Position numbers and translations under genes: made by a program
In this document: positions 25,421 to 39,130 of the stretch, one piece after another
How the letters are laid out: every line of letters starts with the position of its first letter
Position numbering within the stretch: position 1 is the first letter of the stretch
Notes under the pieces: generated by a model
What the model was told of the DNA's origin: nothing
Databases searched by the model: none
The model's input: the letters and a program-made list of their open reading frames with translations, nothing else
Assembly (NCBI GenBank): GCA_014773175.1
Contig: VXCM01000496.1
Span: 310,001-374,000, forward strand
Length of the DNA: 64,000 nucleotides
Source of the DNA: Lucifuga dentata
Lineage: Eukaryota > Chordata > Actinopteri > Ophidiiformes > Bythitidae
Direction of reading: 5' to 3'

Positions 25421-26768
25421 AAGAAAAACTAAAGAAGCACAGAGAAAAAGATTGGAATGTGAATAGCTTCTCTCTTCTCTTCTGTCTTCCAAAGATCTTT
25501 CTCTCTTTGTCTTAGTCTGTTGCTTTGTTTCTGTTGCTGCACTCCTTCTGCAGATGTATTGAGCGACTAACCTTAGTCTAACAGTTGATGAGGAGGAATG
25601 GCTTTGGAGAAGAGTGGAAGTCACAGTGTAAAGTTAAAGTGAAGATATATAGTAAACACACACACATTTTTTTTAAAGAGTTATTTGCATGGAAAAACAA
25701 GACTCCTCTAAACCAATGAAAATATGACAACACAACTTACCATCCATAGTCCTGGAAAAAATATGTCTCATACATGAAGTTTCTTTGTGTCTTCCAAATG
25801 AGTAATTCCGATATATTATAATTTGAAATTGAAATTTGAAATTCACAGCAAATCATAGCAATGTGGGGAAAATGTGACTTTAAAAGAGATAAACACTGTC
25901 TAAATCTAAATTTAACAGAAGCAAGATGTCAAATCAATTAGCTAGTATCTGGTCCCAAACTGCTTGGCTTATAATCATTCAACACTGAGGCAGTGAAAAG
26001 CTCTCTAGAAATGAGCAACCAGCCCTTGTTGAGGTTTGTGCACTGATGAGCTGCATGTCATATTAATTATGCCAGATCTGGTTGGGTTGTGTTTCTGGGG
26101 TCTCGGTTCATCTTTGTAATAATAAAGTAACAGCAAGGTTTTCTGTTTGCTGAAAAGTAGCTGTTTATGTTATGCATGGCTGGAACTACTGTAAGCGCTT
26201 TCCAGTACATCGCTAGAATGTGTATAAATAGCACTGCCCTCTGCAAGCTATGGTAGACTTACAGCTCTAGCTTTTGTATACATTCATACAGCCTTGGAAC
26301 TTTTATTCCATTTCAGCTGGCTTACAACTGCTAAGAGTCAACATCACACTAATGGCCAAAAAAATAATTAGTGCTATCTTCTCTATTCTAGTCTTTAAAC
26401 TGCACTTATTTCCTATGCTCCTCTTTGCTGTGTGAGAACTGGTGTTAGCTGTAAGGCATTCATTTCTAATTAAGACATCAGTGTCAGTGTCCAATCAGTA
26501 TTTGTATGCTTTTGGTTTATTAATTACATCAGTTGGTACGAACTCAGAGCACTTGGTGAGAAATATCAAAACCTGACGCCTGTGTCATGATTAATTTCGC
26601 AGTGAACAGTTTCCGCGATGTCAGTGGTAATTAGGCATCACCCATTGCATAACACACCATGTGTCAGGGTGGGTGGCATGTCTGAGCCTGTGTGCATGTG
26701 TAAGTGAGAGAGAGGGAGAAAAAGAGTAAGAGAGAAAGGAAAGGAGGGGGCAGACATAGAAAAGGAAA

Positions 26769-26832
<64 letters not shown>
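26769..26832 (+). repeat. (TATC)n microsatellite
   Basis: Sixteen TATC units, the reverse complement of the 23.4-kb array's unit and of equal length. Confidence 0.95.
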
Positions 26833-29479
26833 ATCACTGTACAATAAAACTGATAGTTAACAGTGTAGCATTTCAATAATGACTAATCTATGTATTTTCA
26901 TCTATTTTTATTTTTAATAATTATGAATCTGCTTCATCAAGTATTATCGTTGTGTCGTTAAATTACACCTTTATTTTACCATGCTAGTCTGTGGACATGT
27001 AATTTTCAACTGTGACCTGCATTCATGCAGTATATGCCTGGCATATATAACACCATGTTTGGTTAAAACTTTGCAGAGAATTAATTACAAAAGGATGCAT
27101 TAATCCTGCATGTGAGCATTTTTGTCATTTTTTCAAAAATAAACAATGGCCCATAACACTCAAATTAACACAGATTGGGATTTGAAGTGCTGTGCTGCCA
27201 GATGGCTCGCTCGCTGACTCTCTGGCGGGCTGGCAGTGCAGCTGAGGACAAGTGCACTTCCAGAGAGGATTTGAAGGAATCTAGGCCAGAGAGAGTGGGG
27301 CTGCTCTCAGAGACTAGCCACCAGTGCTGTCATGTTTTAGTGCACATTTTCTATTTGAGGAAGAAGCCGCTACATAGAGAGGTGTGCAGTGTGTTTGTTT
27401 GTGAGCTTGTGTATGTGCCTGTGTGTGGGAGCAGTGACTGGAAGAAGAGGAACGTCTTGCTAGAGATGAAGGGAAGGTGGACTCATCTTAGAGCTGCATA
27501 AACAGACTTGAGGAAAATCTGAATTTTTCCCTGCCTTTTTCTCCTGTTCACCTATATTTTCACCTCAGTGTGCACTTAACACTGATGTTATGAGCTGACA
27601 ATTATCTTCAAATTACTGAGGATAATTGTAACATTAAAGGGCTTTCAGAACTCTGTGAAATGTAAATGTGGTTGAGGCAAATTTGTGACATGGCATACTG
27701 TATGTATAATATGTATGTATCTGTTTCGAGTGACTCCAGCACCCATGTAAAGATCAGCACTTCTATAAACACTGTAGCACAGCCATTCAAATGCAACTTT
27801 TAGAGCTACTCATTATTCAAAAGCCTAGCCTCCATCTGGAAAGTGGCAAACTTGGCTGTTTTCCTGGTGTTGCTGTGGAGAAAAACCGGGTCTGTGTGAA
27901 ACTGCAGGACTCATGATACTTGGCTAAGGTGTAAATTTGTCTGGCTTTGATAATCATTTTCTTTGCAGTCTCACTTTTGCCAATAGGGAAGGGTTAAAGT
28001 TGTTGCAAGACTCAGAAACTTTTCAGGTTGCACTTAAGTTTTTCTGTGGTTGGTGAGTGACTGTAAATGAATGAACATGATGGGAGGCTAGCATCCAAAC
28101 TTATATCACTTTGGCCCTCAAATTGCAGACTGTATAGAACCAAGGTAATAATTTTGATGATCTGACCATTACACATCCTGTTATCATATGAAATGATTTC
28201 ACTAAAGCAACCTTGAGTTGATTTAACATTTCTTCCAAAGTTTGGGGGTTTGAGAGCAGAAAAACAAACTAGTGTCATTTATATATATATATATAGCTTG
28301 CTAGGTGGCAGAAAAGGCAGAAAAGAGGTCATTAGGTGTGTTGTAGTCCCACACAGAGTTACCAACTTGGTAGAGAGATATTTATATTCATTAAGGAGAA
28401 ACTGGTAAACATACAGGAGTCTCAAAAATAAAAGGAGAAAATACAACAAAGAGCACAATAATATACAGTTATTCAAACACATACTTTCACATAGATCCAT
28501 CTCATCAGAAAGGGACCACAAATAAAAGCCTTTAAAAGGTGCTAATGTTAATTGTCTGTGTAATCGCACAGCATGTTCTTGTCCTTCTGAAAATCATCAG
28601 TCTTAATAATAGTTCTACAGCTTTTCAAAATGGCTGTTTTACCAAAAAACAAGGCACATCAAGCTCAGCAGCAGATTTATATTAATTATAAACTGGCAAA
28701 GTTGTTAATATTACTGTGCACTGAAAGCCAGGAGTCTGTGTGAATGGCCTGAAGTGCCAGACAACACCTTCTGTTTGGATCGATGGCCATTAGCATGCGC
28801 ACCCCCTTACACAAGCAAGGCTGCTCTGCTATACATGAAAGCCTGAGAGGAATCTCCTCTTACAAACTAACTTTTCTTTATTTTTTATTATTTTCTATTC
28901 TTTTGCAGCCTCATTATCTTGGTGTTTGTAAAGGGCTGCAGATGTACTTCCAGCATCTCTAAGGAATTTAGTTTATTTTTAAGATTTATATTAAGACAAA
29001 GTAGAAGCAAAATTGTGCAGTACAAAGTAACAAAAGCCCTCTCTTATGTGTCTGTTTGTTTAAGAAGCAAATGAAATAAAACTGATGCAGAGGATAAATT
29101 AGGAGCATATGTGTGTCCTGACAGTATGAATAGCAAACACGATGGAACTGGGTTATCTGTAATGAGTAAACACAATTTTCTTTAACACAGAACAATACTA
29201 TACTTAGCTATGCAGTCGCTGCTTTTTCTGGTGTTTCACTTAAAATAAAAAGTATTAAGTATTACTTAGGCTGTAAAGATGATCATTTGATGAGCGTAAG
29301 TCAATTTCTGTTCACACTGTATTAGTACTGTTGATTTCCTGCACACTGCTCAACCTATAGCCCACTATTGTATGTTTAACCCACTACAGATTGAACAGTC
29401 ATATGAAGCATTATTTGACTTATATAATATGAATTTAGTTAAAATATTATGCCTTTGTTAGTTGCTACTTCTGCAAAGA

Positions 29480-29660
29480 AGGTTATGTTTTTGCCTGCGT
29501 CTGTTGTATGTTTGTTTTTGGGTGCAGGATTACTCAAAATGTTATGAGTTGATTTTGACCAAACTTAGTGGAAGGGTAGGCATAGTTGACAGAAGAATCC
29601 ATTAAATTATGATGCCAATCATAGGGCAGATCCAGGAATTACATTTTCATTATAGACAAT
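29480..29660 (+). mobile_element. Interspersed repeat (TGTTTGTTTTTGGGTGCAGGATTACTC-type), copy 1
   Basis: A GTTTGTTT run, GCAGGATTACTCAAAATG, TTATGAGTTGATTTTGACC and CATTAAATTATGATGCCAAT match in order a repeat widespread in animal genomes. A related, more diverged copy is at 48512-48670. Ends are approximate. Confidence 0.5.
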
Positions 29661-30274
29661 TCATTCTCTTTAAGGCAACATTGTGGCATTGTGGTTAGCA
29701 CTGATGAAGGCCGGCACAGCCCTCATCTAAACTGACTGAATATTAATGAACCATGATACATTTTATGATAACTCCAAAATCCTCATCCTCATTTTGTAAG
29801 GTAGAAATAAAATCATTTAAGCATTTCCAGACAGACCAACAAGCTTGATAAATATTACATTTTCTTATGATTAAAAAAACTGGCAACTTTGGCATCTTGG
29901 AATGCTTTTTAAAAAAAGAAAATAAAATCACTAATTTCTGAAAATAGTAATTTTCAAAGCTCCATTAGAGTCTGCTAGAATTGTTTGACCAGAAAGCATA
30001 TGTGTTTCAAAGAACAAAAAAGAAGAAGATCTTATTGAAAACATTTACACTTTTATGCTCTAAAATGTACAAACTCTGACTGATCAGCTTAGTGGTAGAG
30101 CTGGTAGACGGGAGTGAATGAAAGTTCTGCATTCATGTTTATTGTTTGGTGAGTGAAATCAACTACATGGATGTTGATGCTGATATTAAACATCTCTTGC
30201 ATACAGTAAGTCTCATGTGTGAAAAAGCTGGAAAATAGGCTAGCCTAACCCATCTGTGTGAGGAACATGCTTTC

Positions 30275-30374
30275 AGATGAGATGAGATGAGATGAGATGA
30301 GATGAGATGAGATGAGATGAGATGAGATGAGATAAGATAAGATAAGATAAGATAAGATAAGACAAGATAAGATA
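30275..30374 (+). repeat. Pentanucleotide array with a unit switch (AGATG to AGATA)
   Basis: About eleven AGATG units (to about 30330) change to about nine AGATA units, one of them AGACA. The array abuts a LINE-like tail on its right, which suggests it grew from the retrotransposon's terminal repeat. Confidence 0.9.
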
Positions 30375-30580
30375 AATCTTTATTTATCCCAAGGGAAATT
30401 ATTGTGCCAAGGTTGCTCAGTAGTATAAGTTACATAAGGTGCAATAAAACAATAAAGTGAAGTACTGCAAATGCAAAAATTACAAATTAAACTTACAAAA
30501 AATTCTATGCTATACTAAAACTAAAACTACTGTAATATATACAAATACAAATATACAGATACATGGGATAAATGAGATCA
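30375..30580 (-). mobile_element. LINE 3'-tail-like fragment
   Basis: On the minus strand the sequence ends AATTTCCCTTGGGATAAATA then AAGATTTATC and the pentanucleotide array, a common ending of fish LINE/SINE families. The AT-rich stretch up to about 30580 looks like the same element's untranslated end. The left boundary and family are uncertain. Confidence 0.45.
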
Positions 30581-30593
30581 ATTGTCATCAAAT

Positions 30594-30828
30594 GAGACCG
30601 TGGCACTGGACGGGAGCATATGCTGCTGCACCTGGAGGATATCCTGCCACATGTTCTACTTTTTACCAACAGCTCAATTCAAGAACCGCCCATCCAAACA
30701 ACTTCACAGGCAACACTGCATGTCCTTGGGTCCTGAGCAATGAGCCTGCCGAATTTCAAATTCATATAGTGCCAGGTTCTGAAGATATTGGTGCCACAGA
30801 CAGAGAGACAGAGATTCTGTCTTTATAG
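30594..30828 (+). repeat. Direct duplication, copy 1 (~235 bp)
   Basis: This aligns by eye over its full length with 30962-31198 at roughly four bases in five. Shared blocks include GAGCATATGCTGC, CATCCAAACAACTTCACA, TGTCCTTGGGTCC, GAGCAATGA and GGTGCCACAGACAGA. It ends with GTCTTTATAG. Confidence 0.8.
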
Positions 30829-30961
30829 TTAGACTAGTGCAGTGTCCATTCAAAATGTGCCTTCAGTATGGGCCGGACTTTATGGTGTGTGCCACAGCCT
30901 GCCATAATTTTGTTCTGCACGTTCTCGTAAGCTAGCTTTGTTTGCTGTACAGGTTCGGGTT

Positions 30962-31198
30962 GAGATCGTGCCACTGGACCAGAGCATATGCTGCCGCACC
31001 CGGACAGTGTCCTGCTGTTCGGACTACTTTTTACTGGCACAGCTTAATTCGAGAACCGTTCATCCAAACAACTTCACACGTGACACTGAATGTCCTTGGG
31101 TCCAGAGCAATGAACCTGCCAGATATCAACTTCATACAGTGCCACATTCTAGAAATAATGGTGCCACAGACAGACAGACAGACAAACAGTCTTTATAG
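30962..31198 (+). repeat. Direct duplication, copy 2 (~237 bp)
   Basis: This is the partner of 30594-30828, in the same orientation and separated from it by 133 bases of unrelated sequence. The tail has four CAGA units and CTTTATAGATAGATAAG. It is probably part of an interspersed fish repeat rather than a gene; the open frames across it (such as 30942-31202) are not conserved between the copies. Confidence 0.8.
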
Positions 31199-31199
31199 A

Positions 31200-31582
31200 T
31201 AGATAAGTGATCATCTAATGTGTAGCACTTGTAGGTCTGGGAGAGTGACACTCCAAGATAAAGCTATAATCTATAAAAGTTACTATGTTAGCATTTACAA
31301 GTCCAAAAGCACAAAGACACTGAGCTTTTGGTTTGAGGAGTTACAGAGATTTTATGGTGTTTTATTTCCAAGCTTCAATTTTCTTCTTCTTCTTCTTCTT
31401 CTTCTTCTTCTTCTTCTTCTTCTTCTTCTTCATTAAAGCATTCAATTCTACATTCCCTGTACTATCAGGATCATCTTTCTACATGAATTTGCTCTTTGCC
31501 TGCATAGGAGAAACGTATACTGTAAGGAGGAACCTGGAAACAGAATTTACTGGTCTTATGTTCTCCAATGACATTACTCCAA

Positions 31583-31618
<36 letters not shown>

Positions 31619-33313
31619 GCAATGACTGCTATAAATTGGCCCAATAACCTATGGCAGATAAAACCTGCATGGGATTTGCTTTGCACACTGCTGGCTAACC
31701 AAGACTTGTATAATAAACCATTTCATCACTTTAGCTGCATCTGCTGTTGCCATTTCTATGCTGAATATTCTCTAAATATTTGTGTGGGATATTCATGGGA
31801 ATGTCCCCCACTCTGCCATGTTGTTTCCAGCCTGTCACTCTCCATTTCCCGAAGAAACATCATTCTTCATCTACACTGTCATCTCAGCACATGTTCCATT
31901 TACCACACATTAATCTCACTCAGCTTCACATCATTCTCTCATCTTGTCCCTTGGGATACAATGCTATGAGAACCATGCTCAGCTTTCCAAAAACGCAACG
32001 TGGCTGAAGTGCTAAACACTAAGTAGATACTTATATAATAGCAATTTCACATCTCTAATACATGTATCAGCATCCAAAAGCCAGTGAAACAGTGCTAGCA
32101 GGGTCCCAGCAAGGTCTTTATATACTTGTCACACTGCTCCTGAACTAACCTTTTGATAAGCCCCGGAGACAGTGTAAATTAAAGGCATTAAATCATGATT
32201 GGGAGGGTGTGAAGATGCTTATGGAGACATCCCCTTCACAGTCTAGTGGTCAGTGTGGAGGTCTGTAGTGGTCAGTGCAGACAGGTCATTCCACAGCAGT
32301 GATGGATGACTTTCATCAAGGGGCCTATGGGCTCACTGGGGAAATGTACATGGAGACTGCTGCCAAAGAAGCTGATATTTATCTACCAGTGACCTGCCAG
32401 CTTGGACACTGAAAGAAGCAAAGAGAGAGGCCAGTTTAGCAAAGAGATGCACAGAGGAGTGGTCACATATCACATATTACTTAGCAACTCTTGCATATAC
32501 TATACAAAGTATTGGTGATGTGCAAATGCAGGATGCAGTGATGTGTAAATGCAGTAATGTAAGGAAATCAAAACTCAAATCTCTGCTCAAAAACATGTTT
32601 TCCTCTAGTCTACATGCCTCACAGCAACTCCTTGTTACTCTAACTCAATGCTAAAAGAGACATCCTAAGACTGAAATTAAACCAATTAGCTGAGGCACAG
32701 CTGATTTTATAGCACTGGCAAAAGGAGATGTGCCATGCTGGCTCTAGGATCTATTCTCTCACAGCAGTTCTGTCTCAGTTTGGACCTCCATTAATATCCC
32801 ATGAGGCTTTGGGGCATGCTCCTGGCCAGCAGCCAGATTCCCAGTTATCTGTTTAAACAATTTTGCAAGCTTTTTCAGGACCAATAAACTCTCTGCCCAT
32901 GCCTCTTGGTTATATAAACAGCCCAGTTGATCTTAAACAATAACATAGGAAGGTGACCCAGTACCTAAAGGCCAACATCATCAACATTTAACATTTTAAA
33001 TGTATTTTTTGGAGATTTTTGATGTTGTATTTGCATTGTTGCCTTGATGATGGACCACAAATTTCATTCTATTTACTGCTAATGAATGGCTGGTAGAATG
33101 CTGGTATTGTACACCACAATGCCCAATCTAAACAGGGAGATCAATTTATGGTTCAAGGTTCATTTTATTTATTTTTTTACTTGTATGTTTTGCTTTACAG
33201 TGCGTTTCTAGTCTAATCACCTAATTATATTATTTAAAGAGAGAAAAGTGGCAAACTAACCTTAAATCATGCCACATTGATGTATTGCTGTCTGCTGATC
33301 CCTGAAGGATTGT
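31200..33313. other. Intergenic region, no feature beyond simple repeats
   Basis: TTC and GAT arrays lie at the left. After about 31990 no repeat family or gene is recognised; frames at 31568-31969 and 31780-32007 are low-complexity or featureless. Confidence 0.5.
31380..31432 (+). repeat. (TTC)n microsatellite
   Basis: About 17 TTC units. A (GAT)n array follows at 31583-31618. Frames through both give homopolymeric peptides and are not genes. Confidence 0.95.
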
Positions 33314-33893
33314 TTAAAGTGCCATACTGGCGAGTTTGTGTGTTTAATCCCAATATGTACCACCCGCATACATGTTACGTCACTGACAACCAATATTCAA
33401 AACCATTTTTCCTGTTATTTTTCCAAATCCCCTAATCTTTTAAAAATGAAATGTTCAGGTGGTACACTCATCTTAAAATTCAGTGTTTCACCTTCTAACA
33501 CTTATGCATATTTGTAGAAGGCATGATCATTTTAATTCCTCTGTAAAAGCCATCTTCTCCTGTGTCTATATTTCCTGGCAGAGACATAGATTGTCTTCCA
33601 TGCAGCTCCAAGTTGGACCAGTTAAATAAAGTTATGTCGACAAAAAACTTAATAGACGTCATATTCACTGTGATGGATTACTTATCTGAAGCATGTTTGA
33701 AGTCTCTACAAGTTAATTTTAATAGTGTACTGGAATGAACTGAAACCAATGGCAGTCTGGAAGACGGGGGAAAAAATTAAGAAATTACCACTCTAGCAGT
33801 ATATTTTGTAAAATGGTTGTCAGTCACTTAACATGTATGCGGGTGTGTATATACTGGGCTCAAACATGCACTGTCACTGGTATTGTCCTTTAA
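33314..33893 (+). mobile_element. TTAA-flanked MITE, copy A
   Basis: TTAA at 33314-33317 and 33890-33893 bounds about 572 bases. The terminal repeats are AGTGCCATACTGG at the left and the inverse of AAAGGACAATACCAG at the right. The whole length aligns by eye with the element at 47253-47851 in reverse orientation, including the stretch with CAGTTAAATAAA and GTGTACTGGAAT. No open frame is present. TTAA target sites point to a piggyBac- or Kolobok-mobilised element. Confidence 0.8.
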
Positions 33894-34981
33894 AGCTGCC
33901 AGCTGCATTCTAGCTTCTCTACATTCAGTGTAAATTCATGCAACCACATATACCTTACACAAGTATAGAAGCTGCTAAAATGAATATCTCTAATTTACTC
34001 CTATAATCCAGAGCTTCCAAACTGCATAGCCTATTTGAGGATTTCTGTGTAACCAGGAGAAAATGGAAATTTAGAGGATCACTGTATTTTATGTTATTGG
34101 TGCAACAAATCTGGAAAGTAAAGAATATTTAATAATATACAGAGAATAGTATATACTGTAATAAATTGACATAATAGAGAATATTAATCTCTTACCTGGT
34201 TCTGATCATTTTAACTCATATTGGCACTTTTACTGATTGTATTTGACAGTTGCTGTTTTAATAATGGCAGAGACAATTTATTTGTGGCTGCTTAACAAAA
34301 CAAAAGATACATGTAAATTCAATCCACAGTATATATAGTCTACTGTCAGACTCCTCATTAGTATAAAAAGTATAATGGGAGGAAAAACAACACAGGAGTG
34401 CATGTTTTCCAAAAAATATCTATAGTTATTGTACTACTAGCATTACCTGGATGGAAAAAAAAATAGTCCATTTCTCTTTTATTTCAATGTTGTAATACCT
34501 TTAGGAGAATTAAAATGCAGCGATGTCACAAATCTGAAATGTGCTCATCAGACAATATACACAAGAAGTCACCAACTCTCTTTTTTTTCTATCACTAAAG
34601 CTGAGTCCCAGAAGCCCAGAGAAATACAGTAAAACACACACACACATGCACGCACACACACACACATACATACACAATGACACAGTGATATACAAGAGCT
34701 GATCAATAAATTCTGCATCTGACACATAGGAAGTGAGCAAAGGCTGTAATACTTTATGTGGAAGTAATGTAGTTCCTGAGGTGTTTTTGAATATCACTGC
34801 ATTCATTTGAGTGCTAAGTGAATTTAATATCCTGTGAATTTTCATGATGCTGTGTGGTGTTTTGCTCCACTAATTATGTCATCAGTGCCACAGCAGAGAG
34901 GTCACATGTTTAATCCCTGCAGTATGTACAATATATCCAACAGCAACCACGCTTGCTGTTGTCTTCTTTTCTCCTAGCCAC

Positions 34982-35019
34982 CTGATCAAAGCAAAGGGGG
35001 CTGATCAAAGTAAAGGGGG
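34982..35019 (+). repeat. 19-base tandem repeat (2 copies)
   Basis: CTGATCAAAGCAAAGGGGG is repeated with one substitution (C to T). Confidence 0.9.
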
Positions 35020-37138
35020 TTGAAAGAAAAGTTAGGATTCTAGCATGGAAAATCATACTCAGAGGGTTTTTTTTTTTGTTTTGTTTTGTTTTGTTTTTTT
35101 TTTTGTAACATAATCTCCCACCATCTAGTCACACTGCCGATGATGCTAGAGGGATTTTATCACAATTTCATAAAAGTCCCTTTCTTTGCTGTCCACAACT
35201 TCCGTATAGCTGATATGATGCCACCATCTGAGGCCAAACACGTTCCAGCTAAAGCCTTTTGTGAAGGGTCAAATCAGGTGAATATGGGTGGGTGCTGAAA
35301 TAGGGCTCATCCACAGTCATAGCAGCCATGGCAACAACTGATGTGTGTGTATGTGTGCAGGCACATTTTCTTGATGAAAGAGCATTGTCTTAATCTAATT
35401 AAACATGCAGCATAATATGCTCCAGTGATCATCTGACCACTGAGAAATAACCAGTTGCAATACCCTCATCATTACAAGAAATGCATTAACTTTTCAGTGG
35501 ATGGCGCATATTTGGCTTTTTTTTTTATTATTATTTATTTATATATGTATTTATTTATTTATTTTTATTTTTTATTTTCTTGTGGAAGTGATCCCACATA
35601 TTTCCACCATTTTGTTTTGACTCTTTTTGATTGATTGATTGATTTTTTTAAAACTCGTTTTACTCTGATGTACTAGATCACACCATTGGTCACAAATTAC
35701 TGCAAGAACTTTTATGGGTCAGATTCATTAAAAAAAAAAAAAAAAAAAAAAAAAAACAAGATTTTGAAGGACATACTGTACAGAGTACAAGTCTCATCAA
35801 AAGTCAGATGCCTTCACACTGAATAGGGTGAGGTTTTGGTGGTATGAAGCCTCTCATGGATGATGCCGACTGTACTGGCAACAATTAATTACCAGTCAGC
35901 CATCACCATGAGCCATCACCATCTCAAATGTAACAGGAAGGGGCCATTCCCAGTATTACAATTATATTTTAATGGATAGCTTTTGGCCTTAAGCCTTTTT
36001 TTTTGAAAGTGTATAATCATTGTACATTATACAGTACATCTGTTTACTTTGTCCATCACAAGCACCTCACTTATCCCAAAGAATGCATTTTATGCTCAAA
36101 AATTACATAAATATTGTAGACTTTGTTCACTTCCTTATGTGTCAGACTCAGAACTTAGCAATCAATATTTATAGGCTAATGGGGACAAATGTTGTCACAA
36201 GTACTTCTTACATTACACCATGGCTGTGCCTGCCAGGTTACATGATTTTCTGTGGCCTGAGGTGAGCCCCTCAGGCATAATTTCATCTCAGGCTGTATAC
36301 AACCCCCAACAGATTCCATCAGTCAGAGGTGCAACCAAGATTAAGATGCAGCCAACATACTGTATGTTTTAACTGAATGGAGAGACAAAAAATACACAGC
36401 ATCTACAAGTTCATCCAGCTCCAGGTAAGAACAAATTGCAAAAAGCCCCAGAAACCAAATTACCTATGAAAGGACATACCGGTATATTAAGAGTGACTGA
36501 CCTAACTCTAATAACTACCCAGCTAGATCAAACACAAAAAAGTGGGATCATAAGTATACACCACTTATATAAGCTTCATTATGCCATATGCCATGATTGA
36601 TCTTTGCATGATGCCCATGACAGCAGGTGAGTGTTATTCAATCTTCCAACTGTCACCTGCCACAGGAGGACAGCTTGGAATAATACTGCTATATTGTTAC
36701 TTTACTTAAGTAGGAGATGTGGCAATCAAGGCTACTAAAGCTTCTCTTTGCCAATTTGGAACAAAAAAATGTTGATAAAGGGTCTTCAGAGCAATAAGAG
36801 ACACACTCAGATGTTCTCATAACAAAATCAGGATTGTGCTCTCAAAATGTATGAATGTGTCTTCAAATCAGTTTCAATAAGTTATTCTTGTTGACTAACA
36901 TGTCACATGAAAGCGTATAAATTGGAGGTTATGATTTGCCTCAAAAATAACATGAATGTATAAAAAAAAAAATAGAATTACGAGCAATTATAATGGGGTC
37001 CAAACCTATGCATCTTAAAATCCAAGGCCCATGACGGTAGCAAGTTATGAATCAAAATATGTTTGCCTTTATTACAGCGCCCATCAGGCGACAAAGTATA
37101 CCAATGACAAAGTATCTCAGATATTCAAGTGGCATCAG

Positions 37139-37174
<36 letters not shown>

Positions 37175-37697
37175 NCCCCCCCCCCTCCCCCATCTCTTTC
37201 ACTCACACAAAGAGGGACAGCATGTGTATCAGAAACATATACGTTTTCACATTGTACCTTTGGCTGCCCAGTCACATTTAGGGGCATTTTGGGGAGAAAA
37301 ACTGAATCCTGAGCAAAAACAATAGGGGATCCCAGCACTTCATGCTTGGACCCCTAAAAAGCTTCACTTCTATTTGTGACTTTTTATGCTTTTGGATGAT
37401 TTAGTGTTCAGCATGCCAACTGTGATTAAACAATGTGCTTAGTGTTGGCTATAGTGCCATTTAACAATTCACTTCACAAACAAAACAGGAAGATCTTTAT
37501 TTTTTCAATTTTTATTGAGATTTTTTTTTCACATCAGCTGTATGTCTATGTCTATGGAAGGTGAGTGAGGAATCCAGAGTATTGAGGGGAAACCTGTACA
37601 GACACATTAAGAACATACTCCATACAGAAAGGTTCTTGACAGTTGGTTTAGCTGTTTTGTGTATATGTGTGTACATGTGTGTGTGCATGCACGTGTG

Positions 37698-37701
<4 letters not shown>

Positions 37702-37764
<63 letters not shown>

Positions 37765-37765
37765 N

Positions 37766-37826
<61 letters not shown>
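37702..37826 (+). repeat. (TC)n(TG)n compound microsatellite, repeated across an N at 37765
   Basis: TC run 37702-37736, GT run 37737-37764, N, TC run 37766-37798, GT run 37799-37826. The same order on both sides of the N suggests an unmerged overlap rather than a real double array. Confidence 0.85.
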
Positions 37827-39130
37827 CATTCACCATCCCCTCATTACTGTCTCTGAATGAGATCTTGAAAAACTCAGTAAGAGTCCATCTTCTCCTTAAG
37901 TACATTCAAAGAAAGAAGACTTGTTATGCATCAACCTTACAGTGCTCAGACTGTTTAAGCACATGTCAGCTGTTGAATTTGACTCAGATCCAAGAGGCTT
38001 GTCCCTAATGAAATTTGGGAGGGGGAGGGGTCAACCATCACATCATCCTGCCCAGCACAGTTAATTGGAAAAGATCAAGGGAATTTCCAGTGCTAATGAG
38101 CTTCCCGTGTACCCAAGTCATATTTTGGATACCAACGGAGCCTTTCTTATCTCTCACATTCACTGACCTTCTGCTAGAGAAAAACCTTTAATTTCTGAAG
38201 CTAAGTGGTCATGGCCAACTACTGCCTCATCTCCTGTGATTGAGAGCAACAGTTCAGATAGGGGAAGTGATCGACTGTTCTCTAACTAATGTCTTTAAAA
38301 TGAAGGCGCTAGTCCTTGATCAGTATAAATGTGTCATTCCATGTTTAACATGCATTGTATTGTATTACAAGGTACTGTAGGCCTTGTGATGTGTACATTA
38401 GAATAAATGTAAAAAATAATTTTAAGAAAAGAAGGATTAACTGCATTGGGTTTCTTTGACTCCAGATATTTCACAAAAGCTACATTTCCACAAATATTCT
38501 TGTTGCAAAATTTTAGAAATACCATCAGAGCCACCAGGGCCGTTTTTTTGGCATAGGCAACCCAGGCGGCTGCCTAGGGTGCCTACAGGTAGAGGTGGCA
38601 CTAAAGAGAAAGGATTTTTTAATTTTTTTTTTTTTGCCAATTAATTTATTTTATACTCCTGCCACCTGCACTTGGTCCGCTGGTAAAGTGGTATACATTC
38701 ATTTCACTAATGCTGTAAGTCAGTGCTGCAACACACACAGCTGACGCAGTTTGGAGGTCATGTTGTCCTGAGACGAGTCGTCCTGCCGACCAGCCTGAGA
38801 CACAGCAGCTCTACTTTGATGGTTAAACTCGCGCGAGCGGTTGTCACCGGCCGTGCGCGCGCTTCCACAGCACACCGAGGTATTTATACTCGGCGCGTTG
38901 TCCGTTTCAATATTATTCTCTGGAACGACACGGGGCAGTACACAGAAAATACTCTGTAAAACAGGGAGAGACAGAAGTATCACACAACGACCCGCATATT
39001 TTTCAAACTTCACTGCAAACAGCAGCAGCGGTGAGGGAGGGGTCTGAGCAGGTAAAACTGCATTGTGCAGTTGGAAGAAGTGAATGAGTAACAACAACGA
39101 GCGAAGTTAAAGTAAAGAAAAAAGATAATA

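Larger units (their letters stand above)
19600..30270. other. Intergenic region, no host gene seen
   Basis: The DNA is AT-rich with microsatellites and a poly-T tract carrying an N (24300). Open frames are short, many without ATG, and none has a recognisable domain. Three blocks (21230-21370, 23610-23800, 26490-26650) are compositionally complex and rich in ATTA/TAAT-type motifs, and could be conserved non-coding elements. Confidence 0.6.
33894..38526. other. Intergenic region, mostly simple repeats
   Basis: Interrupted CA array (34628-34676), T-rich stretches near 35070-35105 and 35520-35580, a poly-A tract at 35730-35756, a CA array with an N (37175) followed by a C run, and the compound array at 37702-37826. 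No gene is supported. The block 38040-38170 is compositionally complex. Confidence 0.5.

Noticed and set aside
27175..27501. 108-residue plus-strand frame in a less AT-rich stretch
   Set aside because: No ATG at its start and no recognisable motif. The composition alone is not evidence of a gene.
37512..37905. Overlapping frames coding for Ser-Leu, Cys-Val and Arg-Glu runs
   Set aside because: They translate the TC/TG compound microsatellite and its assembly duplication.
38720..39097. 125-residue minus-strand frame
   Set aside because: It lies in the CpG-rich subterminal part of the hAT element, antisense to the transposase remnant.
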